Shown here: positions 27,227 through 37,593 of the stretch, piece by piece
Position numbering within the stretch: the first letter of the stretch is position 1
Layout of the letters: every line of letters begins with the position of its first letter
Assembly (NCBI GenBank): GCA_030528055.1
Contig: JAUMZQ010000013.1
Coordinates: forward strand, 17,518 to 81,517
From: Streptococcus sp.
GTDB taxonomy: Bacteria > Bacillota > Bacilli > Lactobacillales > Streptococcaceae
Length of the DNA: 64,000 nt
Direction: 5' to 3'
Translations under genes and position numbers: made by a program
The notes under the pieces: generated by a model
Databases searched by the model: none
The model's input: only the letters and a program-made list of their open reading frames with translations
What the model was told of the DNA's origin: nothing

Positions 27227-28585
27227 GTGAGTAATTTTATTGATAAATGGCAAGCTAGATTAATGCCTATTGCAAATCGTGTTGGGAATCAGAAGTTTCT
27301 AGTTGCTTTAAGAGATTCATTTATTGGTACAATGCCGGTCATTATGACAGGTTCATTTGCTTTGATGTTAAATGCTTTCTTTTCAGATTTACCAGGACAA
27401 TTTGGTTGGACTTGGATACCAAATACCTTTCAATGGTTAATTGATATAAATTGGTTGGTCTTTAAAGGTAGTATTCCAATCGTTGTTTTGTTATTCTTGT
27501 TTACATACGGTGTGAATATTGCAAAAATTTATAAAGCAGATGAAGTTTCAGCAGGCTTAGTTGCTGTTGCTTCCTATGTTATTACAATCGGAGGTTCTAT
27601 TACTAAAACTTTCGAAGTTTCTGATAAATCGAATGCTTTAGGTAAAATTGTCGGAAAACTTCCTGAGTTTAAGGTGGCTGGAAATAACCTCTCTGTCACA
27701 CTTAATGGAGTAATTCCAGGAGACCAAATTAGTGCAAGAGGCTATTTTACTGCGATTATTATTGGTTTGATATCTGTTATTATCTTTTGTAAAGTAATGA
27801 ATAAGAATTGGACAATTAAGTTACCTGATTCAGTTCCACCAGCTATTATGAAACCATTTTTATCAATTATTCCGGCAGCAGTTGCCATGTATGTTATTGG
27901 TATTGTGACTTATTTATTTAATAAAGTGACTGGAGAAATATTAATTGATTGGATTTACAAAGTATTACAAGCACCATTACTTCATTTATCACAAGGTTTC
28001 TGGGCAGTTCTATTAATTGTTTTTCTTAATAAAGTTTTCTGGTTTTTTGGTCTTCATGGTGGAAATGTGTTAGCACCTGTTATGTCAAGTTTGTTTGGTG
28101 TTACAATGCTGGCTAATTTGGAAGCTTATCAAGCAGGTCATGCAATTCCTTATATGTGGACTGATAATTCATTTGGTGCATTTGTTTGGTTTGATGCTAT
28201 CGGTGTTGCAATTGCTATTTTATGGCAATCAAGAAGTAAGCATTTAAGAGAAGTTGCTAAACTAGGCATTTTCCCAATGATATTTAACATCGGTGAACCA
28301 GTCATGTATGGTCTTCCAATAGTTTTAAATCCGCTTATGTTGATTCCATTTATTTTGACACCTATGGTAATGGTAACAGTTGCTTATTTTGCAACGACAT
28401 TTGGACTAGTTGCTCCAGTTACTCAAAATGTTGCTTGGGTGATGCCACCAATCCTTTACGGTTTCTTCGCTACAGCCTTTGACTGGCGCGCGATTATTTT
28501 GTCTATTATTAATATTGCTATCTCTACCTTTATTTACTTACCATTTGTTAAAATAGCAAGTAAACAGGAGGAACTAACACAATGA
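27227..28585 (+). CDS. PTS Lac-family EIIC permease
   Basis: Membrane permease of 452 residues with many hydrophobic segments and the EIIC motifs FIGTMPVIMTGSFALMLNAF, WFFGLHGGNVLAPVM, FNIGEPVMYGLPIVLNP. GTG start with AAGGAGATACTATT before it. It overlaps the beta-galactosidase start by 4 bp (ATGA). Together with EIIB it likely imports and phosphorylates a beta-linked disaccharide or oligosaccharide. The substrate is inferred from the GH35 partner. Confidence 0.92.
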   Translation: MSNFIDKWQARLMPIANRVGNQKFLVALRDSFIGTMPVIMTGSFALMLNAFFSDLPGQFGWTWIPNTFQWLIDINWLVFKGSIPIVVLLFLFTYGVNIAKIYKADEVSAGLVAVASYVITIGGSITKTFEVSDKSNALGKIVGKLPEFKVAGNNLSVTLNGVIPGDQISARGYFTAIIIGLISVIIFCKVMNKNWTIKLPDSVPPAIMKPFLSIIPAAVAMYVIGIVTYLFNKVTGEILIDWIYKVLQAPLLHLSQGFWAVLLIVFLNKVFWFFGLHGGNVLAPVMSSLFGVTMLANLEAYQAGHAIPYMWTDNSFGAFVWFDAIGVAIAILWQSRSKHLREVAKLGIFPMIFNIGEPVMYGLPIVLNPLMLIPFILTPMVMVTVAYFATTFGLVAPVTQNVAWVMPPILYGFFATAFDWRAIILSIINIAISTFIYLPFVKIASKQEELTQ

Positions 28586-30372
28586 CCACATTTGAAATCA
28601 AGGAAGAATTTTATGTTGACGGAAAACCGTTTAAAATTTTATCGGGTGCGATTCAATATTTTCGTCTACATCCAGATCAATGGCGAGAAACACTGTATAA
28701 TTTAAAGGCATTAGGATGTAATACTGTAGAAACTTATATTCCGTGGAGTCTTCATGAACCACATGAGGGACAGTTTGTAAAAGAAGGGATGCTAGATTTC
28801 GAAGCCTATTTTGATTTAGCTAAGGAACTTGGGTTATACATCATTGTTCGGCCTTCTCCTTATATTTGTGCAGAATTTGATTTTGGTGGGATGCCTGCTT
28901 GGCTACTGACTTATCCTAACATTCGTTTGAGGGTAAATAACAAACTTTTTCTAGAAAAAGTAGCTCATTTTTATGATTGGCTCTTTCCTAAATTATTGCC
29001 TTATCAATTTACTCAAGGTGGACCTGTTTTAATGATGCAAGTGGAAAATGAGTATGGGTCCTATGCTGAGGATAAAGAATATCTTCGAGCTATTGCGAAG
29101 CTAATGCGTGATAGAGGGGTGACAACTCCTCTCTTCACATCTGATGGTACATGGATTGAAGCTCTTGAATCGGGCACCTTGATAGAAGATGATGTTTTTG
29201 TGACAGGAAATTTTGGTTCCAAAGCGAAGGAAAATACAGATAATCTTCGTGCATTCATGGATAAACATCATAAGAAATGGCCGTTAATGTGTACGGAATT
29301 TTGGGATGGATGGTTTAGTCGATGGAACGAACCAATTGTTCGGAGGGGTGCAGAAGATTTAGCCAGTGATGTGAAAGAAATGTTGCAAATTGGAAGCATG
29401 AATCTCTTTTTGCTTCGTGGTGGAACAAATTTTGGTTTTATTAGTGGTTGCTCTGCGAGAAAAACAAGAGACTTGCCACAAGTAACTTCCTATGATTTTG
29501 ATGCTCCTATCAATGAATGGGGAGTTCCTACTGAGAAATATTATGCTGTTCAAAGAGTCATTCATGAAGTCTATCCAGAATTGGAACAAACAGAACCGAT
29601 TGTTCGTCAAGCAAAAAGGTACGGTACTTTTTCGGTAGAGGGAACAGCTAATTTGTTTGATATTGCTCCAGTTATTGCAAAAGAAAACAATGTTGATTAT
29701 CCTCAACCAATGGAAAAAATGGGACAAAATCATGGATATGTTCTTTACCGTTCTGATATTAAAAATCAATACCATGAAGAGCGATTAAAAGCTCTAGAAA
29801 CTCATGACCGCTGCCAATTTTATGTTAATGAAGAGCATTTAGCAACTCAATATCGAGAAGAAATTGGGGATGAAGTTCTCTTTTCTGCAGATACAGAAAA
29901 AATTAAAATTGATGTATTGGTTGAAAATATGGGGCGTGTAAACTATGGGTATAAGCTAGGAGCTCCAAGTCAATCAAAGGGTGTCAAAGGTGGGATTATG
30001 ATTAATCATCAATTCCGTAAAGGTTGGCGTCAATATGGACTAGAGTTTGATGAAGAAATGCTTTCAAAGATTGAATGTACTCAACCACTTCCAAATGAAG
30101 TAAAAGCTCCAATTTTTTATAAATTCAATGTCGCTTTAGATGAAATTTCCGATACATTTATTGATTGTTCCAAATACGGTAAAGGATGTATTAGTGTTAA
30201 TGGTTTTAATTTAGGGCGCTACTGGAGTCAAGGCCCGATTCAATACCTTTATGTTCCATCTGGATTGCTCAAGGAAGAAAATGAATTTTTAGTATTTGAA
30301 ACAGAAAATATTAAAATTGAAACATTATCCCTCGTAGACAAACCAGTTTATAAGGATGAGGAGGAAGTATGA
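28582..30372 (+). CDS. bgaC: Beta-galactosidase, GH35 (BgaC-like)
   Basis: Cytoplasmic glycosidase of 596 residues, no signal peptide. The GH35 TIM barrel starts GKPFKILSGAIQYFRLHPDQW; the acid/base Glu is about 157 (VENEYGSY) and the nucleophile Glu about 239 (CTEFWDGW). C-terminal beta domains end with VNGFNLGRYWSQGPIQYLYVP. The S. pneumoniae relative BgaC prefers terminal Gal-beta-1,3-GlcNAc; by similarity this enzyme may act on such host-type linkages. In S. pneumoniae the partner is a mannose-family PTS, while here it is a Lac-family EIIBC. Confidence 0.93.
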   Translation: MTTFEIKEEFYVDGKPFKILSGAIQYFRLHPDQWRETLYNLKALGCNTVETYIPWSLHEPHEGQFVKEGMLDFEAYFDLAKELGLYIIVRPSPYICAEFDFGGMPAWLLTYPNIRLRVNNKLFLEKVAHFYDWLFPKLLPYQFTQGGPVLMMQVENEYGSYAEDKEYLRAIAKLMRDRGVTTPLFTSDGTWIEALESGTLIEDDVFVTGNFGSKAKENTDNLRAFMDKHHKKWPLMCTEFWDGWFSRWNEPIVRRGAEDLASDVKEMLQIGSMNLFLLRGGTNFGFISGCSARKTRDLPQVTSYDFDAPINEWGVPTEKYYAVQRVIHEVYPELEQTEPIVRQAKRYGTFSVEGTANLFDIAPVIAKENNVDYPQPMEKMGQNHGYVLYRSDIKNQYHEERLKALETHDRCQFYVNEEHLATQYREEIGDEVLFSADTEKIKIDVLVENMGRVNYGYKLGAPSQSKGVKGGIMINHQFRKGWRQYGLEFDEEMLSKIECTQPLPNEVKAPIFYKFNVALDEISDTFIDCSKYGKGCISVNGFNLGRYWSQGPIQYLYVPSGLLKEENEFLVFETENIKIETLSLVDKPVYKDEEEV

Positions 30373-31298
30373 AATATCTAAATGTTGGAGGTGAATTAAA
30401 ACAAGCCAGTCAGTTGATTCTTGGCTGTATGCGTATGGCAGAAAAGTCAGGCGATGAGATTGTTGCCATTTTAAAAACAGCAGAGGAAATTGGAATTAAT
30501 TTTTATGATCACTCAGATGTCTATGCTGGGGGTCAGTCAGAAGCAAAATTTGCTAAAGGCTTGCAGACAGCGAAAATTCCTCGCGACAAGGTGATTATTC
30601 AGTCGAAGTGTGGTCTTCGTGATGTTCATCAAAATTATCATTTTGATTTTTCGAAAGATTACATTGTAAGCTCAGTCGAAAAAAGTTTACAGCGATTGCA
30701 GACAGATTATTTGGATATACTTCTACTACATCGTCCAGATGCACTGATAGAACCAGATGAGGTGGCAGAAGCTTTTCACCAACTACACCAAGATGGGAAA
30801 GTACGTTATTTTGGAGTTAGTAACCAAACACCTTATCAAATTGAATTGTTACAAAAAAGTATGAATCAAAAATTACTGGTTAATCAATTACAATTTGGTC
30901 CAGCACATACGATTATGGTGGACGAGGGTCTCAATACTAACATGCATAATCGCTTTGCTATTTTTAGAGATGGTGGTGTTCTAGACTATTGTCGATTAAA
31001 AGACATTACTATTCAAGCGTGGTCGCCATTTCAAGTGGACTTGGCTCAAGGGTTATTTATGAAACATCCTGACTATCGTCAATTAACAGATGTTTTACAG
31101 CAGTTTGCTAATCAATACCAAATATCTTTTGAAGCAATGGTACTCGCGTGGATTTTGAGACATCCTGCTCAAATGCAACCGATAGTAGGAACTATGAATA
31201 CCTCACGCTTGGCATCTATGGCACAGGCATTTGACATTTCTCTACCACGATCTGAATGGTATCAAATTTATAAAAGTGCGGGCAATAACTTACCCTGA
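30369..31298 (+). CDS. Aldo/keto reductase
   Basis: NADPH-dependent oxidoreductase of 309 residues, YdhF-like. Catalytic tetrad residues are visible: Asp and Tyr in FYDHSDVYAGGQSE, Lys in IIQSKCG, His in LLLHRPD; the cofactor end is PIVGTMNTSRL. It overlaps the beta-galactosidase gene by 4 bp, so it is co-translated with it and may handle a sugar or aldehyde product. The substrate is unknown. Confidence 0.88.
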   Translation: MKYLNVGGELKQASQLILGCMRMAEKSGDEIVAILKTAEEIGINFYDHSDVYAGGQSEAKFAKGLQTAKIPRDKVIIQSKCGLRDVHQNYHFDFSKDYIVSSVEKSLQRLQTDYLDILLLHRPDALIEPDEVAEAFHQLHQDGKVRYFGVSNQTPYQIELLQKSMNQKLLVNQLQFGPAHTIMVDEGLNTNMHNRFAIFRDGGVLDYCRLKDITIQAWSPFQVDLAQGLFMKHPDYRQLTDVLQQFANQYQISFEAMVLAWILRHPAQMQPIVGTMNTSRLASMAQAFDISLPRSEWYQIYKSAGNNLP

Positions 31299-31369
31299 TA
31301 TTTTAAACAAGTCCTGAGTATACGTTTTGAATTTGTTTAACTTTTTACAGTTTCTGAAAGGAGCTTTAC

Positions 31370-32770
31370 ATGAATAAAAACAAGAAAATTCATTTTATAG
31401 TGATTGTTTCTGTGATGTTGACGTTCATTTTTACAGTTTTCATTCCAGTAGGAGCGGATGAGAAAACTGAAAATAATGTCTCTAGCGATACCGTTGCTAC
31501 AACTACTGAAAGCACATCTTCTGATAAGGAAAATGAAACATCAGAAATTGCAGTGCCGATAGCGGATGCAAAAGATGTGGCAGCACCAGTATCAAATGAG
31601 ACACCAGCAAATACAGAAACTTCGAATCAGAATATGTCAGAAGAAGAAAAGCAACGAGCAATTGCTCAAATGGGAGCTAATCAGGGAGACGTTTGGGTAT
31701 GGTCCGCGGATAATAAAGTGGAAGGTGAAAAACGAGGACCAAATGGTGGTGCTGGACAATTTAATGGAGGATCAGTCGTACAGGGAGGACGACCAACTTA
31801 CAATCCACCGGCTTCTTGGTACTATCTTGCCTATAAGGGAGAAGGCATGACCGATGAAGAAGCACAAGCAGCTTTTAATAAAGAACTTAATCGTTGGATG
31901 ACGGAGTTTGATCCATGGGGAGTTATTGTTGAAATGTCAGATAATCAAGCAAGCAATGCTTGGGCAGATGTTCGCAATATGAAAGCTTTTGTTTTGCGTC
32001 AAAATTCAAGCACATGGGATCAGATTGTGGATCATCCTGAAGCAGTTCAGTGGGCATCACAATTTAAAGGGAATATGTCTAGTAATGTTGGAGATGCAAA
32101 TAAAAGTGCTGTTAGTGGAGGAGGAACTTCTTTAGAAGTATTGACAAAACAAGATAGAGTAGCCCATTGGGGGTCTGATCAAGCGCGTCATATAGAAAGT
32201 CCTCAAACGATAAAAGCGGTTCTTGTTTCTGTTGAAGCTAGAATTTCTGATAAATCAGATCCAAATGCTAAGCTTGGAATTCAAGTGGGAGGAGATTGGA
32301 AGTTTGATAAAGATGAAAGTCACCCATATTGGTATCCAGGGGCTGGTCTATCAGGTATTCAACGGTTATCTAAAGATTGGGCACGTTATTATTTCGTAAG
32401 TGTAACTGGAATACAGGATGCAATGGCTGAGAGAGCTATCACGCCAGAGGAGTTTTTTGCATCTACTGTTCCACTAGCAGATATGAAAAAAGAGTCTGTT
32501 CCACTTCAAGAGAGCACACCACTTTCAAATGCACTTCCAACTGTACAGACTCTTTCTTCCAATGAAGAAAAGACTACAGGAAATAATGCAAATGTGACAG
32601 ATCCAACGGAAACAAAATCAACTGTTTCTAACACTTCTCACTCTCGTAGTCTACCTCAAACAGGGAGTAAAAATAGTTATCTACTTATTCAATTATTTGG
32701 TTTAGGATTGTTATTGTTAGGAGCTCAGCTTATGAGAATATCTAGAATAAATGTTTCATCAAAAGAGTAA
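31370..32770 (+). CDS. LPXTG cell-wall-anchored protein of unknown function
   Basis: 466 residues: a signal peptide (about 1-29, ending VGADE), a Ser/Thr/Glu-rich stalk (about 30-100), a compact domain (about 100-375) rich in Trp and Gly (GDVWVWSADN, PASWYYLAYKGEG, FDPWGVIVEMSDNQASNAWADVRNMKAFVLRQNSS is the start of it), a second low-complexity linker and the sorting signal LPQTGS with hydrophobic segment. I do not recognise the central domain. It follows the aldo/keto reductase by 71 bp without a terminator, so it may belong to the beta-galactoside operon; a glycan-binding role is only a guess. GAAAGGAGC precedes the ATG. Confidence 0.85.
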   Translation: MNKNKKIHFIVIVSVMLTFIFTVFIPVGADEKTENNVSSDTVATTTESTSSDKENETSEIAVPIADAKDVAAPVSNETPANTETSNQNMSEEEKQRAIAQMGANQGDVWVWSADNKVEGEKRGPNGGAGQFNGGSVVQGGRPTYNPPASWYYLAYKGEGMTDEEAQAAFNKELNRWMTEFDPWGVIVEMSDNQASNAWADVRNMKAFVLRQNSSTWDQIVDHPEAVQWASQFKGNMSSNVGDANKSAVSGGGTSLEVLTKQDRVAHWGSDQARHIESPQTIKAVLVSVEARISDKSDPNAKLGIQVGGDWKFDKDESHPYWYPGAGLSGIQRLSKDWARYYFVSVTGIQDAMAERAITPEEFFASTVPLADMKKESVPLQESTPLSNALPTVQTLSSNEEKTTGNNANVTDPTETKSTVSNTSHSRSLPQTGSKNSYLLIQLFGLGLLLLGAQLMRISRINVSSKE

Positions 32771-32801
32771 ACATTCTTTGATGTAAAATAGGCAGTCAGA
32801 G

Positions 32802-32830
32802 CACTCTGTTTTTTAACAGAGTGTTTTTTT
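32802..32830 (+). terminator. Terminator after the LPXTG gene
   Basis: CACTCTGTT/AACAGAGTG stem with a short T loop, followed by seven Ts. Confidence 0.88.
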
Positions 32831-32922
32831 GAATAATTTATGATGTGTAAAAATATCGGAGTACGTTATAGAAAAGAATAGCTTTTTTTCTACTAGATTC
32901 AACTAGAAAATCTTCCTAAAAA

Positions 32923-32931
32923 TGATATAAT
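32923..32931 (+). promoter_or_regulatory. leuS promoter (extended -10)
   Basis: TGATATAAT with TATAAT at 32926-32931, 28 bp from the ATG at 32959. The leader is too short for a T-box. Confidence 0.6.
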
Positions 32932-32958
32932 AGGAATATCACAATATTGGAGAACTGT

Positions 32959-35460
32959 ATGACTTACTATAATCACAAGGAAATTGAACCCAAGTGGCAA
33001 AAATATTGGGCAAAAAACCATACTTTTAAAACAGGAACAGATCAAGAAAAACCAAATTTTTATGCTCTAGACATGTTCCCTTATCCTTCTGGGGCAGGTC
33101 TTCATGTGGGGCATCCAGAGGGTTATACTGCAACAGATATTTTGAGTCGTTACAAACGTGCTCAAGGTTTTAATGTGTTACATCCTATGGGGTGGGATGC
33201 TTTTGGTTTGCCAGCAGAACAATATGCAATGGATACAGGAAATGATCCAGCTGACTTTACCGCAGAAAATATCGCTAACTTTAAACGCCAAATCAACTCA
33301 CTAGGTTTTTCGTATGATTGGGAACGAGAACTCAATACAACTGACCCAAATTACTACAAATGGACTCAATGGATTTTCACTAAATTGTATGAAAAAGGCT
33401 TGGCTTATGAAGCTGAAGTGCCAGTTAACTGGGTGGAAGAGTTGGGAACGGCTATTGCCAATGAGGAAGTGTTGCCAGATGGAACTTCGGAGCGTGGTGG
33501 TTATCCTGTTATCCGCAAACCGATGCGTCAATGGATGTTAAAAATTACAGCTTATGCAGAACGTTTGCTTAATGATCTTGAAGATTTGGATTGGCCAGAA
33601 TCTATTAAGGATATGCAACGGAACTGGATTGGGAAATCAACAGGTGCTAATGTAACATTCAAAGTAAAAGGAACGGATAAAGAATTCACCGTTTTTACCA
33701 CTCGACCAGACACACTTTTTGGAGCAACTTTTGCGGTATTAGCTCCAGAACATGCTCTTGTTGATTCAATTACAAGTCCTGAACAACAGCAGATTGTTGC
33801 AGATTATAAGAGACAGGCTTCCCTTAAGTCAGATTTAGCACGTACAGATTTAGCCAAAGAAAAAACAGGTGTATGGACAGGGGCCTATGCTATTAATCCT
33901 GTAAATGGGAAAGAAATTCCAATTTGGATTGCAGACTATGTACTAGCTAGTTATGGAACAGGTGCAGTAATGGCTGTTCCAGCTCATGACCAACGTGACT
34001 GGGAATTTGCTAAGCAGTTTGATTTGCCAATCATTCCAGTTTTAAAAGGTGGTAATATAGAAGAAGCTGCCTATACAGAAGATGGCATCCATATCAACTC
34101 AGATTTTCTAGATTGTCTTGACAAAGAAGAAGCTATTGCAAAAATGATTGCTTGGTTAGAGGATAACAATTGTGGGCAAGAAAAAATCACCTACCGTCTG
34201 AGAGACTGGTTGTTCAGTCGCCAACGTTATTGGGGAGAACCTATTCCGATTATTCATTGGGAAGATGGGACTTCAACAGTTATTCCTGAAGAGAATCTAC
34301 CACTAGTGTTACCTGTAACCAAAGATATTCGTCCATCGGGGACTGGAGAGAGCCCTCTAGCGAACTTGGAGGATTGGCTTGAGGTTACAAGAGAAGATGG
34401 CGTAAAGGGACGCCGTGAAACCAATACCATGCCACAATGGGCAGGCTCTAGTTGGTATTATCTTCGTTATATTGATCCACATAATAAGGAAAAATTAGCG
34501 GACGAGGAACTATTGAAGGCTTGGCTACCAGTTGATGTTTATATCGGTGGTGCTGAACATGCCGTTCTTCACCTTCTTTATGCACGTTTCTGGCATAAGT
34601 TCCTCTATGATTTGGGAATTGTACCGACAACAGAACCCTTCCAAAAATTATTTAATCAAGGGATGATTTTGGGAACTAGTTACCGTGATCATCGTGGGGC
34701 ACTTGTTGCTACGGATAAAGTAGAAAAACGAGATGGTTCATTCTTCCATATTGAAACAGGTGAAGAGTTGGAACAAGCACCTGCAAAAATGTCTAAATCA
34801 CTCAAAAATGTTGTCAATCCTGATGATGTAGTGGAGCAATACGGGGCGGATACACTTCGTATTTATGAGATGTTCATGGGACCATTAGATGCTTCCATTG
34901 CTTGGTCGGAAGAAGGGCTAGAAGGAAGCCGAAAATTTCTTGATCGCGTATATCGTCTGTTACAATCTAAAGATATTGTCAAGGAAAACGATGGACACTT
35001 AGACAAGGTATACCATCAAACTGTTAAATTGGTGACCGAACAGATTGAGGAACTTCGGTTTAATACAGCGATTGCTCAATTGATGGTCTTTGTCAATGCT
35101 GCTAATAAAGAAGAACATTTGTACATAGAATATGCAAAAGGCTTCATCCAATTACTTGCTCCATTTGCACCTCATTTGTCAGAAGAATTGTGGCAGCAAC
35201 TTACTCAAGATGGTCAGACTATTTCTTATGTAAAATGGCCGACTTATGATGAAACAAAGCTGATTGAAGATGATGTTGAAATTGTTGTTCAAATAAAAGG
35301 AAAAGTTCGTGCGAAACTTGTGGTTGCTAAAGATTTATCAAAAGAAGAATTGCAAGAACTTGCCCTTAAAAATGAGAAAATCCAATCCGAACTAATAGGA
35401 AAAGAGGTTGTAAAAGTCATCGCAGTTCCTAATAAATTGGTAAATATTGTTATAAAATAA
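32959..35460 (+). CDS. leuS: Leucyl-tRNA synthetase
   Basis: Class I synthetase charging tRNA-Leu, 833 residues, the usual length. The ATP-binding HIGH-type motif is [13 protein letters not shown] (about 42-54), the editing domain sits at about 225-420 ([25 protein letters not shown]), and KMSKS at about 610. The ATG at 32959 follows TTGGAGA; the in-frame TTG at 32947 lies in that site. Monocistronic. Confidence 0.97.
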   Translation: MTYYNHKEIEPKWQKYWAKNHTFKTGTDQEKPNFYALDMFPYPSGAGLHVGHPEGYTATDILSRYKRAQGFNVLHPMGWDAFGLPAEQYAMDTGNDPADFTAENIANFKRQINSLGFSYDWERELNTTDPNYYKWTQWIFTKLYEKGLAYEAEVPVNWVEELGTAIANEEVLPDGTSERGGYPVIRKPMRQWMLKITAYAERLLNDLEDLDWPESIKDMQRNWIGKSTGANVTFKVKGTDKEFTVFTTRPDTLFGATFAVLAPEHALVDSITSPEQQQIVADYKRQASLKSDLARTDLAKEKTGVWTGAYAINPVNGKEIPIWIADYVLASYGTGAVMAVPAHDQRDWEFAKQFDLPIIPVLKGGNIEEAAYTEDGIHINSDFLDCLDKEEAIAKMIAWLEDNNCGQEKITYRLRDWLFSRQRYWGEPIPIIHWEDGTSTVIPEENLPLVLPVTKDIRPSGTGESPLANLEDWLEVTREDGVKGRRETNTMPQWAGSSWYYLRYIDPHNKEKLADEELLKAWLPVDVYIGGAEHAVLHLLYARFWHKFLYDLGIVPTTEPFQKLFNQGMILGTSYRDHRGALVATDKVEKRDGSFFHIETGEELEQAPAKMSKSLKNVVNPDDVVEQYGADTLRIYEMFMGPLDASIAWSEEGLEGSRKFLDRVYRLLQSKDIVKENDGHLDKVYHQTVKLVTEQIEELRFNTAIAQLMVFVNAANKEEHLYIEYAKGFIQLLAPFAPHLSEELWQQLTQDGQTISYVKWPTYDETKLIEDDVEIVVQIKGKVRAKLVVAKDLSKEELQELALKNEKIQSELIGKEVVKVIAVPNKLVNIVIK

Positions 35461-35466
35461 TGACTA

Positions 35467-35540
35467 AAACATCTCCATAATAGAGATGTTTCAGTCCTAA
35501 GAAAGCCCATAGAATTCATTTTCTAAGGGCTTTTCTTTCT
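35467..35540 (+). terminator. Tandem hairpins after leuS
   Basis: First hairpin AAACATCTC/GAGATGTTT (35467-35491) has no T run. A second, AGAAAGCCC with GGGCTTTTCT (35500-35536), has a T-rich tail and is the likelier terminator. Confidence 0.65.
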
Positions 35541-35691
35541 ATTTAGAGGTATAATAGATGTTTTAGTTAATGGAAATTTGTAAGATGAGAATCTACTCAG
35601 AGATCTTATAATTGCTATTCCTACTTGTATTATATATAATATACGAATAGATAAAGGAAGTTTCGACTGACATTTAGTACAAAGGAGTAAT

Positions 35692-36654
35692 ATGAAAAAA
35701 ATTAAATACAGGTATTTGGTATTGATTGTTTTGAGCCTTTTGATTGCTTCGATCGCTCTAATACTACCTCATGTAAATAAAGACAAAAAAAGTTCTGAAA
35801 CAACAGCTAAAAAAACAGTTGTTTCTTCATCAAGTAGTGTCTCTGAATCATCATCTCAATCTTCCTCCACTGTTCAAGTACAATCACCGTCTTCTGAAGT
35901 TGTAAAGGAAGAATTTTCCATTGATAATGGTGGGAAGTCTATTTATGGTTATTATACCGCTCCTAAAAATTACAAAGAGATAAATCTTCCGACGATCGTA
36001 TTTGCACATGGTTTCAATGGAAGTGCGGAATTTGGAGATGCTTATGCTCAACATTTTGCAAAAGAAGGATACATTGTTTATAGTTTTGATTTTTCAGGTG
36101 GTAGCCCTAGAAGTAGAAGTGATGGCAGTATTTATGAGATGTCTGTATTCACGGAAGAAGCAGAATTAACAACTATCGTTCAAACCTTACAAAAACAAAG
36201 TTTCGTGGATAAAAACAACATCTATTTATTAGGGAATAGCCAAGGTGGAGTTGTCTCTATCATGACAGCTGCTCATTTGGGGAATGAGATAGCAGGTGTA
36301 TTTCTAACAAATCCAGCCTTTGTTTTATTTGATGATGCTAAGAGTTTGTTTTCATCTGTTGATGAAATCCCTGAACGTTATAACCATAAGGGAAATATGG
36401 TAGGAAAGGTTTATTTTGAAAAATCACTGGACTACAATATTGAAGATACATACAAAAAAGTGACGAGTCCAGTTTTGATTATTCAAGGTGATAGTGATGA
36501 GATTGTTCCTCTCTCTTATGCAAAGGATGCTGAAAAATTATTAGTAAAAGGTCAGTTGCATGTCATTTCAGGAGCTGGACACATGTTGAATTCTCAAGAG
36601 AATAATGAAGCGATGCAAACGATAGATACCTTTTTGGCAAATTTAAAAAAGTGA
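35692..36654 (+). CDS. Membrane-anchored alpha/beta hydrolase
   Basis: 320 residues: an N-terminal hydrophobic anchor (about 7-25), a Ser-rich linker (about 35-70) and an alpha/beta-hydrolase domain facing outward. The catalytic set is visible: the oxyanion region FAHGFNGSAE, nucleophile Ser in LLGNSQGGV (about 183), Asp in IQGDSDEIVP and His in GAGHML. Esterase or peptidase; the substrate cannot be named. AAAGGAGTAAT precedes the ATG. Monocistronic. Confidence 0.85.
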   Translation: MKKIKYRYLVLIVLSLLIASIALILPHVNKDKKSSETTAKKTVVSSSSSVSESSSQSSSTVQVQSPSSEVVKEEFSIDNGGKSIYGYYTAPKNYKEINLPTIVFAHGFNGSAEFGDAYAQHFAKEGYIVYSFDFSGGSPRSRSDGSIYEMSVFTEEAELTTIVQTLQKQSFVDKNNIYLLGNSQGGVVSIMTAAHLGNEIAGVFLTNPAFVLFDDAKSLFSSVDEIPERYNHKGNMVGKVYFEKSLDYNIEDTYKKVTSPVLIIQGDSDEIVPLSYAKDAEKLLVKGQLHVISGAGHMLNSQENNEAMQTIDTFLANLKK

Positions 36655-36736
36655 TAGAATAATTATATAAGCTAAGTGTCCGTCAGTTAGAGAATAAATA
36701 CAATAGAGTAGGACAAAAGGTAGTAATATAAAGAAA

Positions 36737-36763
36737 AAAACATGTTCATCACATGTTTTTTTT
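36737..36763. terminator. Bidirectional terminator between the hydrolase and VTT genes
   Basis: AAAACATGT/ACATGTTTT stem with TCATC loop, A-rich before and T-rich after. Confidence 0.85.
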
Positions 36764-36766
36764 GAA

Positions 36767-37390
36767 CTACTGGAATGCTTTCCAAAAAAAGTCAATAATG
36801 TAAGTCAATCCGTAAGTATAAACGATAAGAGTGAATGGTTTACATAGTACAATGATTGTAATATAACGTTTAAACGACATTTTAGTTAGCGCTGCTAACA
36901 TACAGAGAAAATCAGCAGGGCTGATTGGCCAAATCATCATAAAGATAAAGAAACGATCAAAACGGTCTCCTTTATCTAGCCAAGTGATATATTTATTGTA
37001 GGTTTTTTTACTGACAACGGATTGAACAAAAGCAGGACCATAAGTTCGAGACAAGTAAAAAATAATAATACAACCAATGACGATACCGACGTAATTATAA
37101 ATTGTTCCAACGATATGACCATAAATATAAACTCCTGCAACAGAAGTGAGAGCTCCTGGAATAATAGGAACGACAGTTTGTAAAATTTGTAAAAAGATAA
37201 ACAGTGGCGGTCCCCAAAAACCAGCTTGTTGAATAAAGGCAGAAAGTGTTTCTTTGGATTTTAAGATACCAGCATAGTAAGCCCAGATACAAAAAAGAAT
37301 AGTAGCTACAGCACCAATGATAGATGACCAGTTGATTATTTTTTGAAGAAGCGGAGAAACAGTTGTCATTTGTTTATTTTTTTCAGACAT
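36767..37390 (-). CDS. TVP38/TMEM64 (VTT/DedA-type) membrane protein
   Basis: 207 residues, about five or six hydrophobic segments, with the VTT signature around ILQTVVPIIPGALTSVAGVYIYGHIVGTIYNYVGIVIGC and the GDRFDRFFIFMMIWPISPADFLCMLAA region. Relatives take part in lipid scrambling or transport in the membrane. TAGGGAG precedes the ATG. Divergent from yqeG. Confidence 0.88.
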   Translation of the reverse strand: MSEKNKQMTTVSPLLQKIINWSSIIGAVATILFCIWAYYAGILKSKETLSAFIQQAGFWGPPLFIFLQILQTVVPIIPGALTSVAGVYIYGHIVGTIYNYVGIVIGCIIIFYLSRTYGPAFVQSVVSKKTYNKYITWLDKGDRFDRFFIFMMIWPISPADFLCMLAALTKMSFKRYITIIVLCKPFTLIVYTYGLTYIIDFFWKAFQ

Positions 37391-37556
37391 AAAAACTCCC
37401 TAATCTATAAAATCTAATTTTCATTGTAACATATTTTCATTATTTTGTAAGAATACAGAAAATGATGCATCATATTCTATAATATCATACCAATCATGAG
37501 CAATGAAATATTACTCTATTGATAACAAGATCAGATGTGCGAAATCTACGCTTTTA

Positions 37557-37565
37557 TGCTATAAT
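37557..37565 (+). promoter_or_regulatory. Promoter of the yqeG operon (extended -10)
   Basis: TGCTATAAT, hexamer 37560-37565. Transcription would begin near 37572, so upstream in-frame starts of yqeG are ruled out and the GTG at 37594 is preferred. Confidence 0.65.
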
Positions 37566-37593
37566 GATGAGAATACAATTTTTGGAGAAGAAT

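Noticed and set aside
32831-32958. A possible T-box leader before leuS
   Set aside because: With the promoter at 32923-32931 only about 20 leader bases remain, far too short for a T-box.
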